From Mesorhizobium sp. WSM3862 (GTDB lineage Bacteria > Pseudomonadota > Alphaproteobacteria > Rhizobiales > Rhizobiaceae), in assembly GCF_002294985.1 (NCBI RefSeq), contig NZ_NSGE01000001.1, positions 744,001-808,000 on the forward strand: DNA of 64,000 nt, given 5' to 3'. This document shows, in pieces, positions 35,177-43,721 of this stretch. Positions within the stretch are counted from its first letter, which is position 1, and each line of letters starts with the position of its first letter. The notes under the pieces are model-generated. The model had not been told where the DNA came from. It did not search any database and saw only the letters and a program-made list of their open reading frames with translations. A program made the position numbers and the translations under genes.

Positions 35177-35256
35177 ACATCTCCTCCCTTGTGGGGGAGA
35201 TGTCGCCAAAGGCGACAGGCCAGAGGTGGGTGCAGCGCCGGGCGCTCATCGCGATC
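35177..35256. repeat. intergenic mosaic repeat with hairpins
   Basis: ACATCTCC (from 35177) pairs with GGAGATGT (to 35203) around a G/C-rich centre, followed at once by GTCGCC-AAA-GGCGAC (35202-35216). It fills the gap between the reductase pair and the FAD-linked oxidase and reaches the latter's stop codon. Confidence 0.5.
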
Positions 35257-36658
35257 ACCTCGCCCTTTGCAGCCCCTTGAACAGGAACGGCTTGCCGGAG
35301 CGATAGTCATAGCCCGGATTCTCCCAGGCAATCATCTTGCCGGGGTTGAGCAATCCTTGCGGATCGGTCTCGCGCTTGAAGGCAAGCTGAACCTCGTCGG
35401 TCTGCTTCATGCCGCCCTCTTCCAGCGTGTAGCGATGCGGGTTGAAGATCCAGCAGCCATTGTCTTCGTGGATACGGATGATCTCGTCGAGCCTTTCTTC
35501 CGTGGTGAAGCGGACCAGCGGCAGCCCGGCGGCGCCGATCGCGCCGTCGAAGCGGATGAATTCGAGATGGGCCGGCACCTCGTCGCCGAAACGGTCGACC
35601 ATCGCCTTGACGTGCGCGAGATGGTCCGGCGACGGATAGCGCGCCTGCAGATAGGTGATCGTCGGATCGACCCTGATGGCGCGCAGCGTCGTGTGGTTCC
35701 AGGTCAGCTCGTAGGCCGGCGGCAATCCCTTGAGGTCGGTCTCCTGGTCGGCCCGGAAGACGATTTCGCCTTTGCTGGCCCGGACGAACGCGAGGAAGCC
35801 ATCCATCGCGTGCGGCGCGATCATGCACACCACGATGCTCTGCTCGCGCCGGAAGAACTTCTGGTGTCGCTTGAAATAATCGTAAGGAATGGGTGCCGCG
35901 ATCGGCGTGATCAGCTTCGCCAATATGCCGTCCTGCTCGGCGAGGTCGTTGCCGAAGCCCGCGGCACCCATGAAATCGTCGAAGCCGACGATGACATCGA
36001 CCCAATCGTAGGACGCCGTCAGCGGCATCTCAACCTCGGTGATGATGCCGTTGGTGCCATAGGCATGCATGACCTTGAGCACGTCCTCGCCCGAGAGGTC
36101 CATGACGCGCGGCTCCGCCTCCATCGTCACGGTCCGCAGCCGGATCACATTGCCGAGATCGCGCAATCCGCCCCAGCGGATCGAGCCGACACCGCCCGAG
36201 CCGCCGGCGACGAAGCCGCCGATGGAGGCGGTGTTGTAGGTGGAGGGCGACATGCGCAGTTCCTGCGCGGAATGTGCCCGCGCGGCGCGATCGATGTCGG
36301 CCAGAACCGCTCCGGGCCCGGTCACCACGCGGCCCGGCGCGATCGCCTTCACTTCATTCATTTCGGCGAGGTTGAGCACCACGCCTCCTGACAGCGGCAT
36401 CGCCTGTCCGTAATTCCCGGTGCCGCTGCCGCGCGGTGTGACTGGAACGCCGTGCCGGTGGCAGGCAGCCAAAACGCGGATCACCTCGTCCTCGTTCTTC
36501 GGCGTCACGATCAGGTCACCGGTGACATGATCGAGCTGTTGTTTGAGGACGGGGCTGTACCAGTAGAAGTCGCGGCTCTTCTGCTGGACGATGGCCGGAT
36601 GGTCGTCGATCTTGAGGCCTTCGAGATCGCGCTTCAGCGCTGCGATATCCATCATCAC
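35255..36658 (-). CDS. FAD-binding oxidoreductase, GlcD/VAO type
   Basis: A 467-aa FAD_binding_4 protein. The PP-loop is VTPRGSGTGNYGQAMPLSGG, with ASIGGFVAGGSGG as second flavin-contact loop, and the C-terminal substrate domain ends in GLLNPGKMIAWENPG, typical of GlcD-like 2-hydroxyacid dehydrogenases. Its ATG overlaps the stop of the amidohydrolase gene by 4 bp, so both belong to one operon with the ABC transporter. Substrate is unknown. Confidence 0.82.
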   Translation of the reverse strand: MMMDIAALKRDLEGLKIDDHPAIVQQKSRDFYWYSPVLKQQLDHVTGDLIVTPKNEDEVIRVLAACHRHGVPVTPRGSGTGNYGQAMPLSGGVVLNLAEMNEVKAIAPGRVVTGPGAVLADIDRAARAHSAQELRMSPSTYNTASIGGFVAGGSGGVGSIRWGGLRDLGNVIRLRTVTMEAEPRVMDLSGEDVLKVMHAYGTNGIITEVEMPLTASYDWVDVIVGFDDFMGAAGFGNDLAEQDGILAKLITPIAAPIPYDYFKRHQKFFRREQSIVVCMIAPHAMDGFLAFVRASKGEIVFRADQETDLKGLPPAYELTWNHTTLRAIRVDPTITYLQARYPSPDHLAHVKAMVDRFGDEVPAHLEFIRFDGAIGAAGLPLVRFTTEERLDEIIRIHEDNGCWIFNPHRYTLEEGGMKQTDEVQLAFKRETDPQGLLNPGKMIAWENPGYDYRSGKPFLFKGLQRAR

Positions 36659-37956
36659 ACCATCAATTCGTCGAGTTCAGCATAGTCGGGCAGCCGGCGC
36701 TCGATCGCCCTGCCCTCGCGCACCACGATGCGATCCGATTCGGGCCGCGACAGCAATTCGGTCCAGCTGCGTCCCTTGAAGACGACGAAGTCGGCGGTGC
36801 CGCCGGCGGCGAGAGTGCCGACACCTTCCAGCCGCATCACCTCGGCCGGCGTCGCCGCTATCGCTTTCGGCCAGTCACCGACAGGGTGGTCGAGGTGCAG
36901 GATCCGTGTCGCCATGCGATAGACCTCCAGCATATCGAGGTCGCCATAGGCGTAGAACGGGTCGCGCGTGTTGTCGGAAGCGACAGCCACTTTGATGCCG
37001 CGTGCATTCATCTCGTGCAGCAGCGTCACGCCGCGCCAGCGCGGCGTGGTGTGGTTGTTGCGCCGGTCCTGCAGATAGAGGTTGCACATCGGCAGCGACA
37101 CTACGGCCAATCCGGCCTTCGCCACCTTGTCCAGCGTGTCGAGAACCTCGAGATCGGGCTGGCGCGCCAGCGAGCAGCAATGGCCGATCAGGATATTGCC
37201 GTCAAAACCGTTCCACAGCGAAGCTTCGGCGATCTTCTTCAGCGAGACGGCCGCGACATCGTCGGTCTCGTCGGCATGGAAATCGAGGTCCAGCCCGTGC
37301 TTTATGGCTTCAGCGAACACCTTGTCGAGCAGTTCCTCGAGGTCGGGCACCATGTAAGTGACCACGCCGAGCACGCCCTTGGCCGCGGCGACGCGTTTTG
37401 CCAGACGCTCGAACCAGGCCTTGTCGCGCACGCCTTCGATGCCAAGCAGACAGGCGGCCTGCAGCTCGATCCGGCCTCGCCATTTTTCCCGCATCGTCTC
37501 GAACACCGGCCAGGAAATTTCCTCTTGTGGCGCCACGCTGTCGAGATGCGTGCGCAAGGCCTTGGTGCCGTGCGCGTAAGCTGAGCGCAGCGAGAAATCC
37601 ATGCGACTCGCCACGTCCTCCGCGGTCCAGCGAGCGGCGCGGTCGGCGCCAGTTGCGTTGAGCGCGCCCATGAATGTGCCGTCGGGATTTGGCTTGCGCG
37701 GCCAGATATGGCCCTTGTCGATATGCGTATGGCAGTCGACGAAGCAGGGCAGCACGATGCGGCCGCCAAGGTCGATTGCGTCGAATGGCGGCTCGGCTTT
37801 GCCGTGCGCAATGATGCTAGCAATCTTGCCGTCGGCGACGGCAATGTCGGCAAGCGCAAAACCATCGGCATCGAAGCTTGCGGCAAGGCCCGGCGTCAGC
37901 GATTGATGAACGCGGACGTTGGCGAGCTGGTAACGACCAGAGGCTGGGATCAACAT
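36655..37956 (-). CDS. amidohydrolase, cytosine deaminase-like
   Basis: A 433-aa amidohydrolase-superfamily enzyme with a full metal site: HTHIDKGH (H76, H78), FHADETDD, GHCCSL and VASDNTRDPF. The pattern matches cytosine/isocytosine deaminases of the CodA group, some of which deaminate creatinine or other cyclic amidines. It lies between the ABC permease (9-bp gap) and the FAD oxidase (4-bp overlap). The transporter next door suggests the substrate is imported. Confidence 0.82.
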   Translation of the reverse strand: MLIPASGRYQLANVRVHQSLTPGLAASFDADGFALADIAVADGKIASIIAHGKAEPPFDAIDLGGRIVLPCFVDCHTHIDKGHIWPRKPNPDGTFMGALNATGADRAARWTAEDVASRMDFSLRSAYAHGTKALRTHLDSVAPQEEISWPVFETMREKWRGRIELQAACLLGIEGVRDKAWFERLAKRVAAAKGVLGVVTYMVPDLEELLDKVFAEAIKHGLDLDFHADETDDVAAVSLKKIAEASLWNGFDGNILIGHCCSLARQPDLEVLDTLDKVAKAGLAVVSLPMCNLYLQDRRNNHTTPRWRGVTLLHEMNARGIKVAVASDNTRDPFYAYGDLDMLEVYRMATRILHLDHPVGDWPKAIAATPAEVMRLEGVGTLAAGGTADFVVFKGRSWTELLSRPESDRIVVREGRAIERRLPDYAELDELMV

Positions 37957-37965
37957 TCAGGCACC

Positions 37966-38817
37966 CTAGCGCTCCTGCTTCAGCGCGCTCTCGTGCCAGC
38001 GGCGCAGGATGAGATGCGACACCAGCGACAGCACCAGGAAGATCAGGATGCCGGTGAGCGAGATCAGGATCAGCGCCGCGAACAGCCTGGGAGCATTGAG
38101 CCGGTAGCCCGCCTCGATGATGCGCGAGGCAAGCCCGGACGATTGCCCCTGCGCGCCGGCGACGAACTCGGCCACCACGGCGCCGATCAGCGACAGGCCG
38201 CCGGCGATCTTCAGCCCACCGAGGAAATAGGGCATCGCCGCCGGCAGGCGCAGATAGCGCAATTGCTGCCAGCGGGTTGCTCCGTTGAGCTTGAACAAAT
38301 CGCGCAGGTTGCGGTCGACCGAGTTCAGCCCGAGCGTGGTGTTGGAGAGGATCGGGAAGAAGGCGACGATCCAGGCACAGAGCAGGAGCTTGGTCGTTTG
38401 GTTGTTGATGTAGATGTTGATCAGCGGAAAGATCGCCACGATCGGCGTCACCTGCAGCACGATGGCGAAGGGGAAGAACGACATCTCCACCCATTTCGAC
38501 TGCGCGAACAGCACCGCCAGCCCGACGCCGCCGATGACGGCAAGCAGCAGACTGAGGAAGGTGATCCTGAGCGTCACCAGCAGCGAAGAGAACAACAGCC
38601 CGGCATCGTCATGCAGCGTCTGCAGAACCACGCCCGGGCGCGGCAGGATGTATTGCGGGATCCCGTTCCAGACGCAGATGCGATCCCACAGCCAGATCGC
38701 AAGCACCATGATTGCCAGCGGCAGAACCCATTTGCCAATCCGCTCCAGCCGCTCCTGGCGGACGCGGCGCGCCTCTTCGGGGTCGAGCTTCAGGGCATTG
38801 TCTTCAATGGCCGTCAT
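37966..38817 (-). CDS. ABC transporter permease (SsuC/TauC/ThiX-like)
   Basis: A 283-aa BPD_transp_1 permease with about six hydrophobic segments (first at WVLPLAIMVLAIWLW) and an EAA-like loop DLFKLNGATRWQQLRYLRLP. ATG 38817 overlaps the end of the ATPase gene by 14 bp; a longer upstream frame starts inside that gene. It partners with the ATPase and substrate-binding protein encoded just upstream to import a small organic solute. Confidence 0.86.
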   Translation of the reverse strand: MTAIEDNALKLDPEEARRVRQERLERIGKWVLPLAIMVLAIWLWDRICVWNGIPQYILPRPGVVLQTLHDDAGLLFSSLLVTLRITFLSLLLAVIGGVGLAVLFAQSKWVEMSFFPFAIVLQVTPIVAIFPLINIYINNQTTKLLLCAWIVAFFPILSNTTLGLNSVDRNLRDLFKLNGATRWQQLRYLRLPAAMPYFLGGLKIAGGLSLIGAVVAEFVAGAQGQSSGLASRIIEAGYRLNAPRLFAALILISLTGILIFLVLSLVSHLILRRWHESALKQER

Positions 38818-39622
38818 GATGAGGTCCGGCGGTTGAGTTGATGGCATTGACCAGCACGTCCGAGGCCTGCCGGCAGAGCGCCGCATAGTCGGGCGAAGTC
38901 CGGAATGCCTCGTCGCGCGGATAAGGCGCTTCGATTGCAAGCTCGCCGTGGACGCGGCCCGGTCGTGCCGCCATGACGACGACACGGCTGGAGAGGAACA
39001 CGCTTTCGAAGACGCTGTGGGTGACGAAGACGACGGTAAACCGCTCGTCCTGCCAAAGCTCGAGAAGATCGTTGTTGAGCTTGAAGCGGGTAATCTCGTC
39101 GAGCGCCGCGAAGGGCTCGTCCATCAGAAGAATGCGCGGCTTGGTCACCATAGCCCGTGCGATCGAGACACGCATCTTCATGCCGCCGGAAAGCTCGCGC
39201 GGCACGGCATTCTCGAAACCGGTGAGGTGGACGCGCGACAGCATTTCCATCACCGCGGGCTTGGCCTCCGCGCGCGACACGCCTTTCAGCCTGAGCGGCA
39301 GCCAGACATTGTCGAAGACGCTGGCCCATGGCAGCAGCGTCGGTTCCTGGAAGACGAAGCCGATATTCGAGCGGTCGATCGAGCCGCGCCAGTCCAACTG
39401 GCCGGAGGTCGGCGTCGACAGACCGGCGATCAACCTGAGCGCCGTCGACTTGCCGCAGCCCGAGGGCCCGAGCAGGCTGAGGAAATCGCCTTCGCGGATC
39501 GCCAGGTCGACCTTGCTCAGCGCCGGGACGCCGTTGGAAAAGACCTTGCCGACATTGCGTAAGGAAAGCAGCATCGGGCTCTCACCCGATACCGTCCCCT
39601 GCGCCACTTTCTCTTGGATCAT
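38804..39622 (-). CDS. ABC transporter ATP-binding protein (SsuB/TauB/ThiZ-like)
   Basis: A 272-aa ATPase with Walker A GPSGCGKST, signature LSGGMKMRVSIARA, Walker B ILLMDEPF and H-loop FVTHSV. The first ATG is at 39622; a start 16 codons in (39574, MLLSLRNVGKVF) fits the family better and remains possible. It overlaps the permease gene and follows the binding-protein gene by 15 bp. Confidence 0.88.
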   Translation of the reverse strand: MIQEKVAQGTVSGESPMLLSLRNVGKVFSNGVPALSKVDLAIREGDFLSLLGPSGCGKSTALRLIAGLSTPTSGQLDWRGSIDRSNIGFVFQEPTLLPWASVFDNVWLPLRLKGVSRAEAKPAVMEMLSRVHLTGFENAVPRELSGGMKMRVSIARAMVTKPRILLMDEPFAALDEITRFKLNNDLLELWQDERFTVVFVTHSVFESVFLSSRVVVMAARPGRVHGELAIEAPYPRDEAFRTSPDYAALCRQASDVLVNAINSTAGPHHDGH

Positions 39623-39637
39623 CTCAGGCAGGCTGCC

Positions 39638-40648
39638 TTACTTCTTCAGCTCCCGCCCGACCCCCTTGTTGATGAAGGCGAGCGTATAGGCCTTCTTGAT
39701 GTCGATGCCCGGCTGCGCGACCTTGGCCTTGACCATCTTGTCGTAGAAGCTCTGGATGCGCGCTTCGGTCATGCCGCCGATGCCGAGCTTTTCGGTATCG
39801 CCGGAATCGACAATGCCGAACTTCTTCAGCTGTTCGATCGAGAAGGCGATCTGCTCATCCGTCATGTCCGGATTGTCCTTCTTGATCATCTCGTTGGCGG
39901 CCTTGTTGTCGCCGTAGAGGTAATTGTACCAGCCCTTGGCCGAGCCATCGACGAAGCACTGCACCACCTCCGGCCGCTTGTCGATGGTGTCCTGCATCAC
40001 CTCGATGGTCGTGGCATAAGTATCCCAGCCATTGTCGGCGAGCAGGAACTGGTTCGGCACGAAGCCGCCCTGTTTCTGCACCGCGAAGGGCTCCGACGTG
40101 ACATAGCCCTGCTGGATCGACTTCTTGTTGGCGATGAAGGGCGCCGGATTGAAGGTGTATGGCACGCGCTTGGCGGCATCGAAGCCGAGATCGGTCACCA
40201 TCCACTGGAAGAAGGTCTGCGCGCCCTCGTCGCCGAGGATATACTGGTCGGCGTTCTTCAGGTCCTCCCACTTGTCCAGCCCTTCGCCCGGATGGGACAT
40301 GATGACCTGCGGGTCCTTCTGGAAGTCGGCGGCGACGACGCGCATCGGGATGCCCTGCTGCACGGCGTCGAAGGCCGAGAGCAGGTTACCGCCCATGTAG
40401 AAATCGATCTTGCCGGCCAGCAGCATCGGCCGGCCGCTGACCTGCGGGCCGCCCTGCATGATGGTGACGTCGAGGCCGCAGGCGGCGTAGGTGCCGTCGG
40501 CGATCGCCTGGTAGTAGCCGCCATGTTCCGGCTCGGCCAGCCAGTTGGTGCCAAAGGTGACCTTCTCGTTGGCCGCAGCGCCCAGCGTGCTGGCCGCAAG
40601 CAGCGCGATCGCACCCGCCAGGATTTTTTCTTTTCCGTACATAAACAT
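39638..40648 (-). CDS. ABC transporter substrate-binding protein (NMT1/THI5-like)
   Basis: A 336-aa periplasmic protein with a signal peptide (MFMYGKEKILAGAIALLAAS, cleavage after about residue 26). The family motif is FGTNWLAEPEHGGYYQAIAD, near that of THI5-like binding proteins, followed by GLDVTIMQGG. Such proteins bind pyrimidines, taurine or aromatic sulfonates. GAGAGG precedes ATG 40648, chosen over far upstream codons that would hide the signal peptide. No TPP riboswitch was seen upstream, so a thiamine-precursor role is not supported. Confidence 0.85.
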   Translation of the reverse strand: MFMYGKEKILAGAIALLAASTLGAAANEKVTFGTNWLAEPEHGGYYQAIADGTYAACGLDVTIMQGGPQVSGRPMLLAGKIDFYMGGNLLSAFDAVQQGIPMRVVAADFQKDPQVIMSHPGEGLDKWEDLKNADQYILGDEGAQTFFQWMVTDLGFDAAKRVPYTFNPAPFIANKKSIQQGYVTSEPFAVQKQGGFVPNQFLLADNGWDTYATTIEVMQDTIDKRPEVVQCFVDGSAKGWYNYLYGDNKAANEMIKKDNPDMTDEQIAFSIEQLKKFGIVDSGDTEKLGIGGMTEARIQSFYDKMVKAKVAQPGIDIKKAYTLAFINKGVGRELKK

Positions 40649-40896
40649 CACCCTCTCTTGGCTCCGGCGCGCTGCGCGCTGGGCTCCACTCCATTGGTTC
40701 AAGAAGCAAGACACATGCCACCGCCTTGGGCCGCCTGCTTGCGCGGCAGTCATTGCCGAGACCGGACGGGTCATGCTGTACAAATGGCATCGTGCCCATT
40801 TTTTGGACGCCTGTCCATAATCGGCCCGGCGGCATGCACCGCATCTTGAAGCTTTCATGAATCCGGCCTTAGTCTGCCTGCCGACAGGAGAATGCC

Positions 40897-41280
40897 ATGC
40901 TCAATTATCTCGCCCCCAAGTCGATCAAGCCGCCCTTTGCCCGTTATAGCCATGGCGTTGAAATTCCAGCGGGAAAGCGCCTTGTGCTATGTTCGGGTCA
41001 GTTGGGCATCGCGCCGGATGACGCCGTCCCGGAGGATGCCGGCGCGCAAACCGAGCTTTGCTTCAAGAACATTGCCGCAATATTAAGCGAAGCCGGGCTG
41101 ACGCTGAACGATGTCGTGCGCATCAACGCCTTCGTCACCGATCGCGCGCACCTGCAAGCCTATATGGACGTTCGCAATCGCCTGTTTTCCGATCCGGCGC
41201 CCGCTTCGACGCTGATGATCGTTTCAGGTTTTGCCCGCCCGGAATTCAAGGTCGAGGTGGAGGTTCTGGCAGCAGGCTAG
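40897..41280 (+). CDS. RidA/YjgF family protein
   Basis: A 127-aa trimer-forming Rid protein. Family features are VLCSGQLGIAPDD, DVVRINAFVTD and an ending that contains PEFKVEVEVLAAG. Canonical RidA deaminates reactive enamines; this copy lacks the strict RidA signature in full, so it may be another Rid subgroup acting in the neighbouring catabolic pathway. It is divergent from the ABC operon and is followed by the creatininase-family gene. Confidence 0.82.
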   Translation: MLNYLAPKSIKPPFARYSHGVEIPAGKRLVLCSGQLGIAPDDAVPEDAGAQTELCFKNIAAILSEAGLTLNDVVRINAFVTDRAHLQAYMDVRNRLFSDPAPASTLMIVSGFARPEFKVEVEVLAAG

Positions 41281-41346
41281 CTGTTGCCCGGAATGGCCAG
41301 GCGCTTTAGACCTTCGGGCCGAACAGCAGACCATCGGGAGACGACA

Positions 41347-42144
41347 GTGACGACAAGACGTGTGTGGTGGGGCGACTATCGGACGACCGAATACGCCTCG
41401 ATCGACGCGGAAGCGACGATTGCCGTTCTGCCGGTGGCGGCGATCGAGCAGCATGGCCCTCACCTTCCGGTCTCGACCGACACCTCGATCATGATGGGCA
41501 TGCTGGAGACGGTGATTGCGCGCCTGCCCGACCACCTCGACATCCGCATCCTGCCGGTGCAGGCGGTGGGCAAGTCGAACGAGCATCTGCATGCGCCGGG
41601 AACGCTTACCTTGCCGGCCACCACCTTGGTCGACGCCTGGACCGAGCTTGGCCTCTCGGTCGCCCGCGCTGGGGTCAGAAAGTTGATCGTCGTCAACTCG
41701 CATGGCGGCAACGAGGAGATCATGGGCATTGTCACGCGCGAATTGCGCGTGCGCGCAAAGATGCTGGCGGTGAAGACGAGCTGGCAGCGCTTCGGCCGTC
41801 CCTCCGGCATGTATACCGAGCTCGAGGACCGTCACGGCATCCATGGCGGCGATGTCGAGACCTCGCTGATGCTGCATTTCCGGCCAGATCTCGTCGATAT
41901 GGGCAACGCCGACAATTTCGTCTCCAATGTCGGTCGCGCCGAAAAGGAATTCGCCCTGCTGCGGCACACCGGAACGCACGCCTTCGCCTGGATCGCCAGC
42001 GACCTCAATCCGAACGGCGTGGTCGGCGACGCCAGCATCGCCACCGCCGAAAAAGGCCGGCTCACGGCCGAGCATCAGGCCGATGGCTTCATCACCCTGG
42101 CCAGGGATGTGCGTAAGGCGAGGCTTGCCGACTGGCTGGCGTAG
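41347..42144 (+). CDS. creatininase family protein
   Basis: A 265-aa metal-dependent amidohydrolase-like protein, numbered from GTG 41347 (GGAG 7 nt upstream). Likely metal ligands are E34, H36 and D45 (VAAIEQHGPHLPVSTD) and H119 in NSHGGNE. Members include creatinine amidohydrolase and enzymes of cofactor pathways (FAPy deformylase, MftE), so the family does not fix the substrate. Location near a cytosine/creatinine deaminase-like enzyme and sarcosine oxidase makes creatinine a hypothesis worth noting. Confidence 0.8.
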   Translation: MTTRRVWWGDYRTTEYASIDAEATIAVLPVAAIEQHGPHLPVSTDTSIMMGMLETVIARLPDHLDIRILPVQAVGKSNEHLHAPGTLTLPATTLVDAWTELGLSVARAGVRKLIVVNSHGGNEEIMGIVTRELRVRAKMLAVKTSWQRFGRPSGMYTELEDRHGIHGGDVETSLMLHFRPDLVDMGNADNFVSNVGRAEKEFALLRHTGTHAFAWIASDLNPNGVVGDASIATAEKGRLTAEHQADGFITLARDVRKARLADWLA

Positions 42145-42159
42145 CGGAACAGTGCGAGC

Positions 42160-42669
42160 TCAATCTCCAATGCTGAGTTCGAAGGGAATCCCTTCAAAAG
42201 CGTCTGCACCGCGCCCGATTGCTTCGACTGCCGCGATCATCCGGCCTTCTCGTCCAAGCAACATGTCCGCAACGGCAATCAGCCTTGGATTGGGCGTCGC
42301 TGACGGCGAGAGAAAGCGCAGCGTCTTCGCCAGCTCCGCCTCGTCGCGTTTAGGCGCCAGTGCCGCCGCGATAATATAGGCCGATGCCGTCGAGCGGCTG
42401 ATACCGGCATAGCAGTGCACGACCATCGGTTTGGCCCTGTCCCAGCGATAGGCGAAGTCGAGCAGCGCGCGCACATGCTCCTCGCCCGGTATAGTCATGC
42501 CTTCCTGCGCGGCGACGATGTCGTGCATGACGAGATGCAGATGGTTTTCGGCCAGTATCGAGGCCGGACGGATCATCTCGGTGCCGTCAGCGAGCAGCGA
42601 CAGCAAGCGCTCCGCGCCGGTTCTCGCAACGGTCTCCTCCACCTTCGACAGCGAACAGACATGGATCAT
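42160..42669 (-). CDS. tyrosine phosphatase-like protein
   Basis: A 169-aa dual-specificity/tyrosine phosphatase fold. The P-loop HCYAGISRS gives the C-x5-R motif (C86, R92), with a general-acid candidate Asp in the segment before it. ATG 42669 is used; a longer upstream frame overlaps cobC. It is followed on the plus strand by nothing of its own operon except cobC upstream with a 2-bp gap, so it may be cotranscribed with cobC. Confidence 0.72.
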   Translation of the reverse strand: MIHVCSLSKVEETVARTGAERLLSLLADGTEMIRPASILAENHLHLVMHDIVAAQEGMTIPGEEHVRALLDFAYRWDRAKPMVVHCYAGISRSTASAYIIAAALAPKRDEAELAKTLRFLSPSATPNPRLIAVADMLLGREGRMIAAVEAIGRGADAFEGIPFELSIGD

Positions 42670-42671
42670 CG

Positions 42672-43721
42672 TCAGCACTCCTTCGGCGCATCGTCGCGCC
42701 GCGAGACCCACGCTGCAAGCGCGCTCTCCAGCCGCTGCCACTCCTCTTCGCTGCCGGGCAGACCGACGCGCAAGACCTGCGGTCGATCGGCAAAATGACG
42801 GACCAGGATACCGCGTTCGCCAAGAGCGGAGAACAGGGAGGCAGCATCAGAGAAAGACAAATAGCGGAACAAACTGGTGCCGCCGGCGACCGCGATACCG
42901 AATCGGCTGAGCAGCGCGTCGAGGCGCTTGGCATCGGCTGCCAGGCCCTGTCGCATGTCATCCTGCCACTCGGCGTCCGCCAATGCGCGGATTCCGTATT
43001 CAAGTGCAGGACCGGCGACAGCCCATGGTCCAAGCTGCGCCTCCAGCCGCTCGGCGGTCAGTTGGTCGGCCAGCGCGAAACCAAGCCTGACGCCGGCAAG
43101 GCCGAAGAATTTGCCGAAGGAGCGCAGCACTACGATGCCGCCTTCGCCCACATCGCCGGCCAGGCTGTGTTCAATCGGGCCGACATCCATGAAGGCTTCG
43201 TCGACCACCAGCAGGCCGCCCTTCGCGCGAAGCCGCGCAGCAAGGCCGACCAGGCGGTGCCTTTCGATCACTCGCCCATCCGGATTGTTCGGGTTGACCA
43301 GCACCGCAAGGTCAGCGTCCGCCAAGGCGTCGAAGTCGCCCACCTCCACAACCGCATGGCCTGCAATCGCGGCCACCCTGGCATGCTCGGCATAGGTTGG
43401 ACCCAGCACCAGTGCCTTGCCGGGCCTCACCAGCGAAGCGACCCGCGGCAACAGGATCTGCGTGCCGGGCGCGGCCACGACATGCGCCGCCGACCGCGCG
43501 CCATACGCCTTGGCCGCAATTTCGGCCAATTCGCGCAGTCGTCCTGGCTCGGGCAATCGTGACAGGGCGGTGGCGGGCAGATCGAAAAGCGGATAGGAGT
43601 GCGGATTGATACCTGTCGAGAGGTCAAGGAAAGGCTGCGGCGCATGAGGAAAGAGAGCGCTTGCCCGGCCAAGGCTGCCGCCGTGATCAACCGCTGCAAC
43701 CGCTCCGCTTAGAAGCTTCAT
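42672..43721 (-). CDS. cobC: threonine-phosphate decarboxylase (cobalamin aminopropanol arm)
   Basis: A 349-aa PLP enzyme of the CobC/CobD(Salmonella) family, making (R)-1-amino-2-propanol phosphate for cobalamin. It opens with VDHGGSLGRAS and DLSTGINPHSYP, hallmarks of this family; K204 in RSFGKFFGLAG is the PLP lysine. Its ATG at 43721 overlaps the ATG of cobD on the other strand within a single CATG, so the two promoters must lie in each other's coding sequence. A longer start at 43754 would deepen the overlap. Confidence 0.88.
   Translation of the reverse strand: MKLLSGAVAAVDHGGSLGRASALFPHAPQPFLDLSTGINPHSYPLFDLPATALSRLPEPGRLRELAEIAAKAYGARSAAHVVAAPGTQILLPRVASLVRPGKALVLGPTYAEHARVAAIAGHAVVEVGDFDALADADLAVLVNPNNPDGRVIERHRLVGLAARLRAKGGLLVVDEAFMDVGPIEHSLAGDVGEGGIVVLRSFGKFFGLAGVRLGFALADQLTAERLEAQLGPWAVAGPALEYGIRALADAEWQDDMRQGLAADAKRLDALLSRFGIAVAGGTSLFRYLSFSDAASLFSALGERGILVRHFADRPQVLRVGLPGSEEEWQRLESALAAWVSRRDDAPKEC

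Noticed and set aside
40649..40896. TPP riboswitch upstream of the NMT1/THI5-like ABC operon
   Set aside because: Neither strand shows the conserved THI-element core sequences; the gap looks like an ordinary divergent promoter region.
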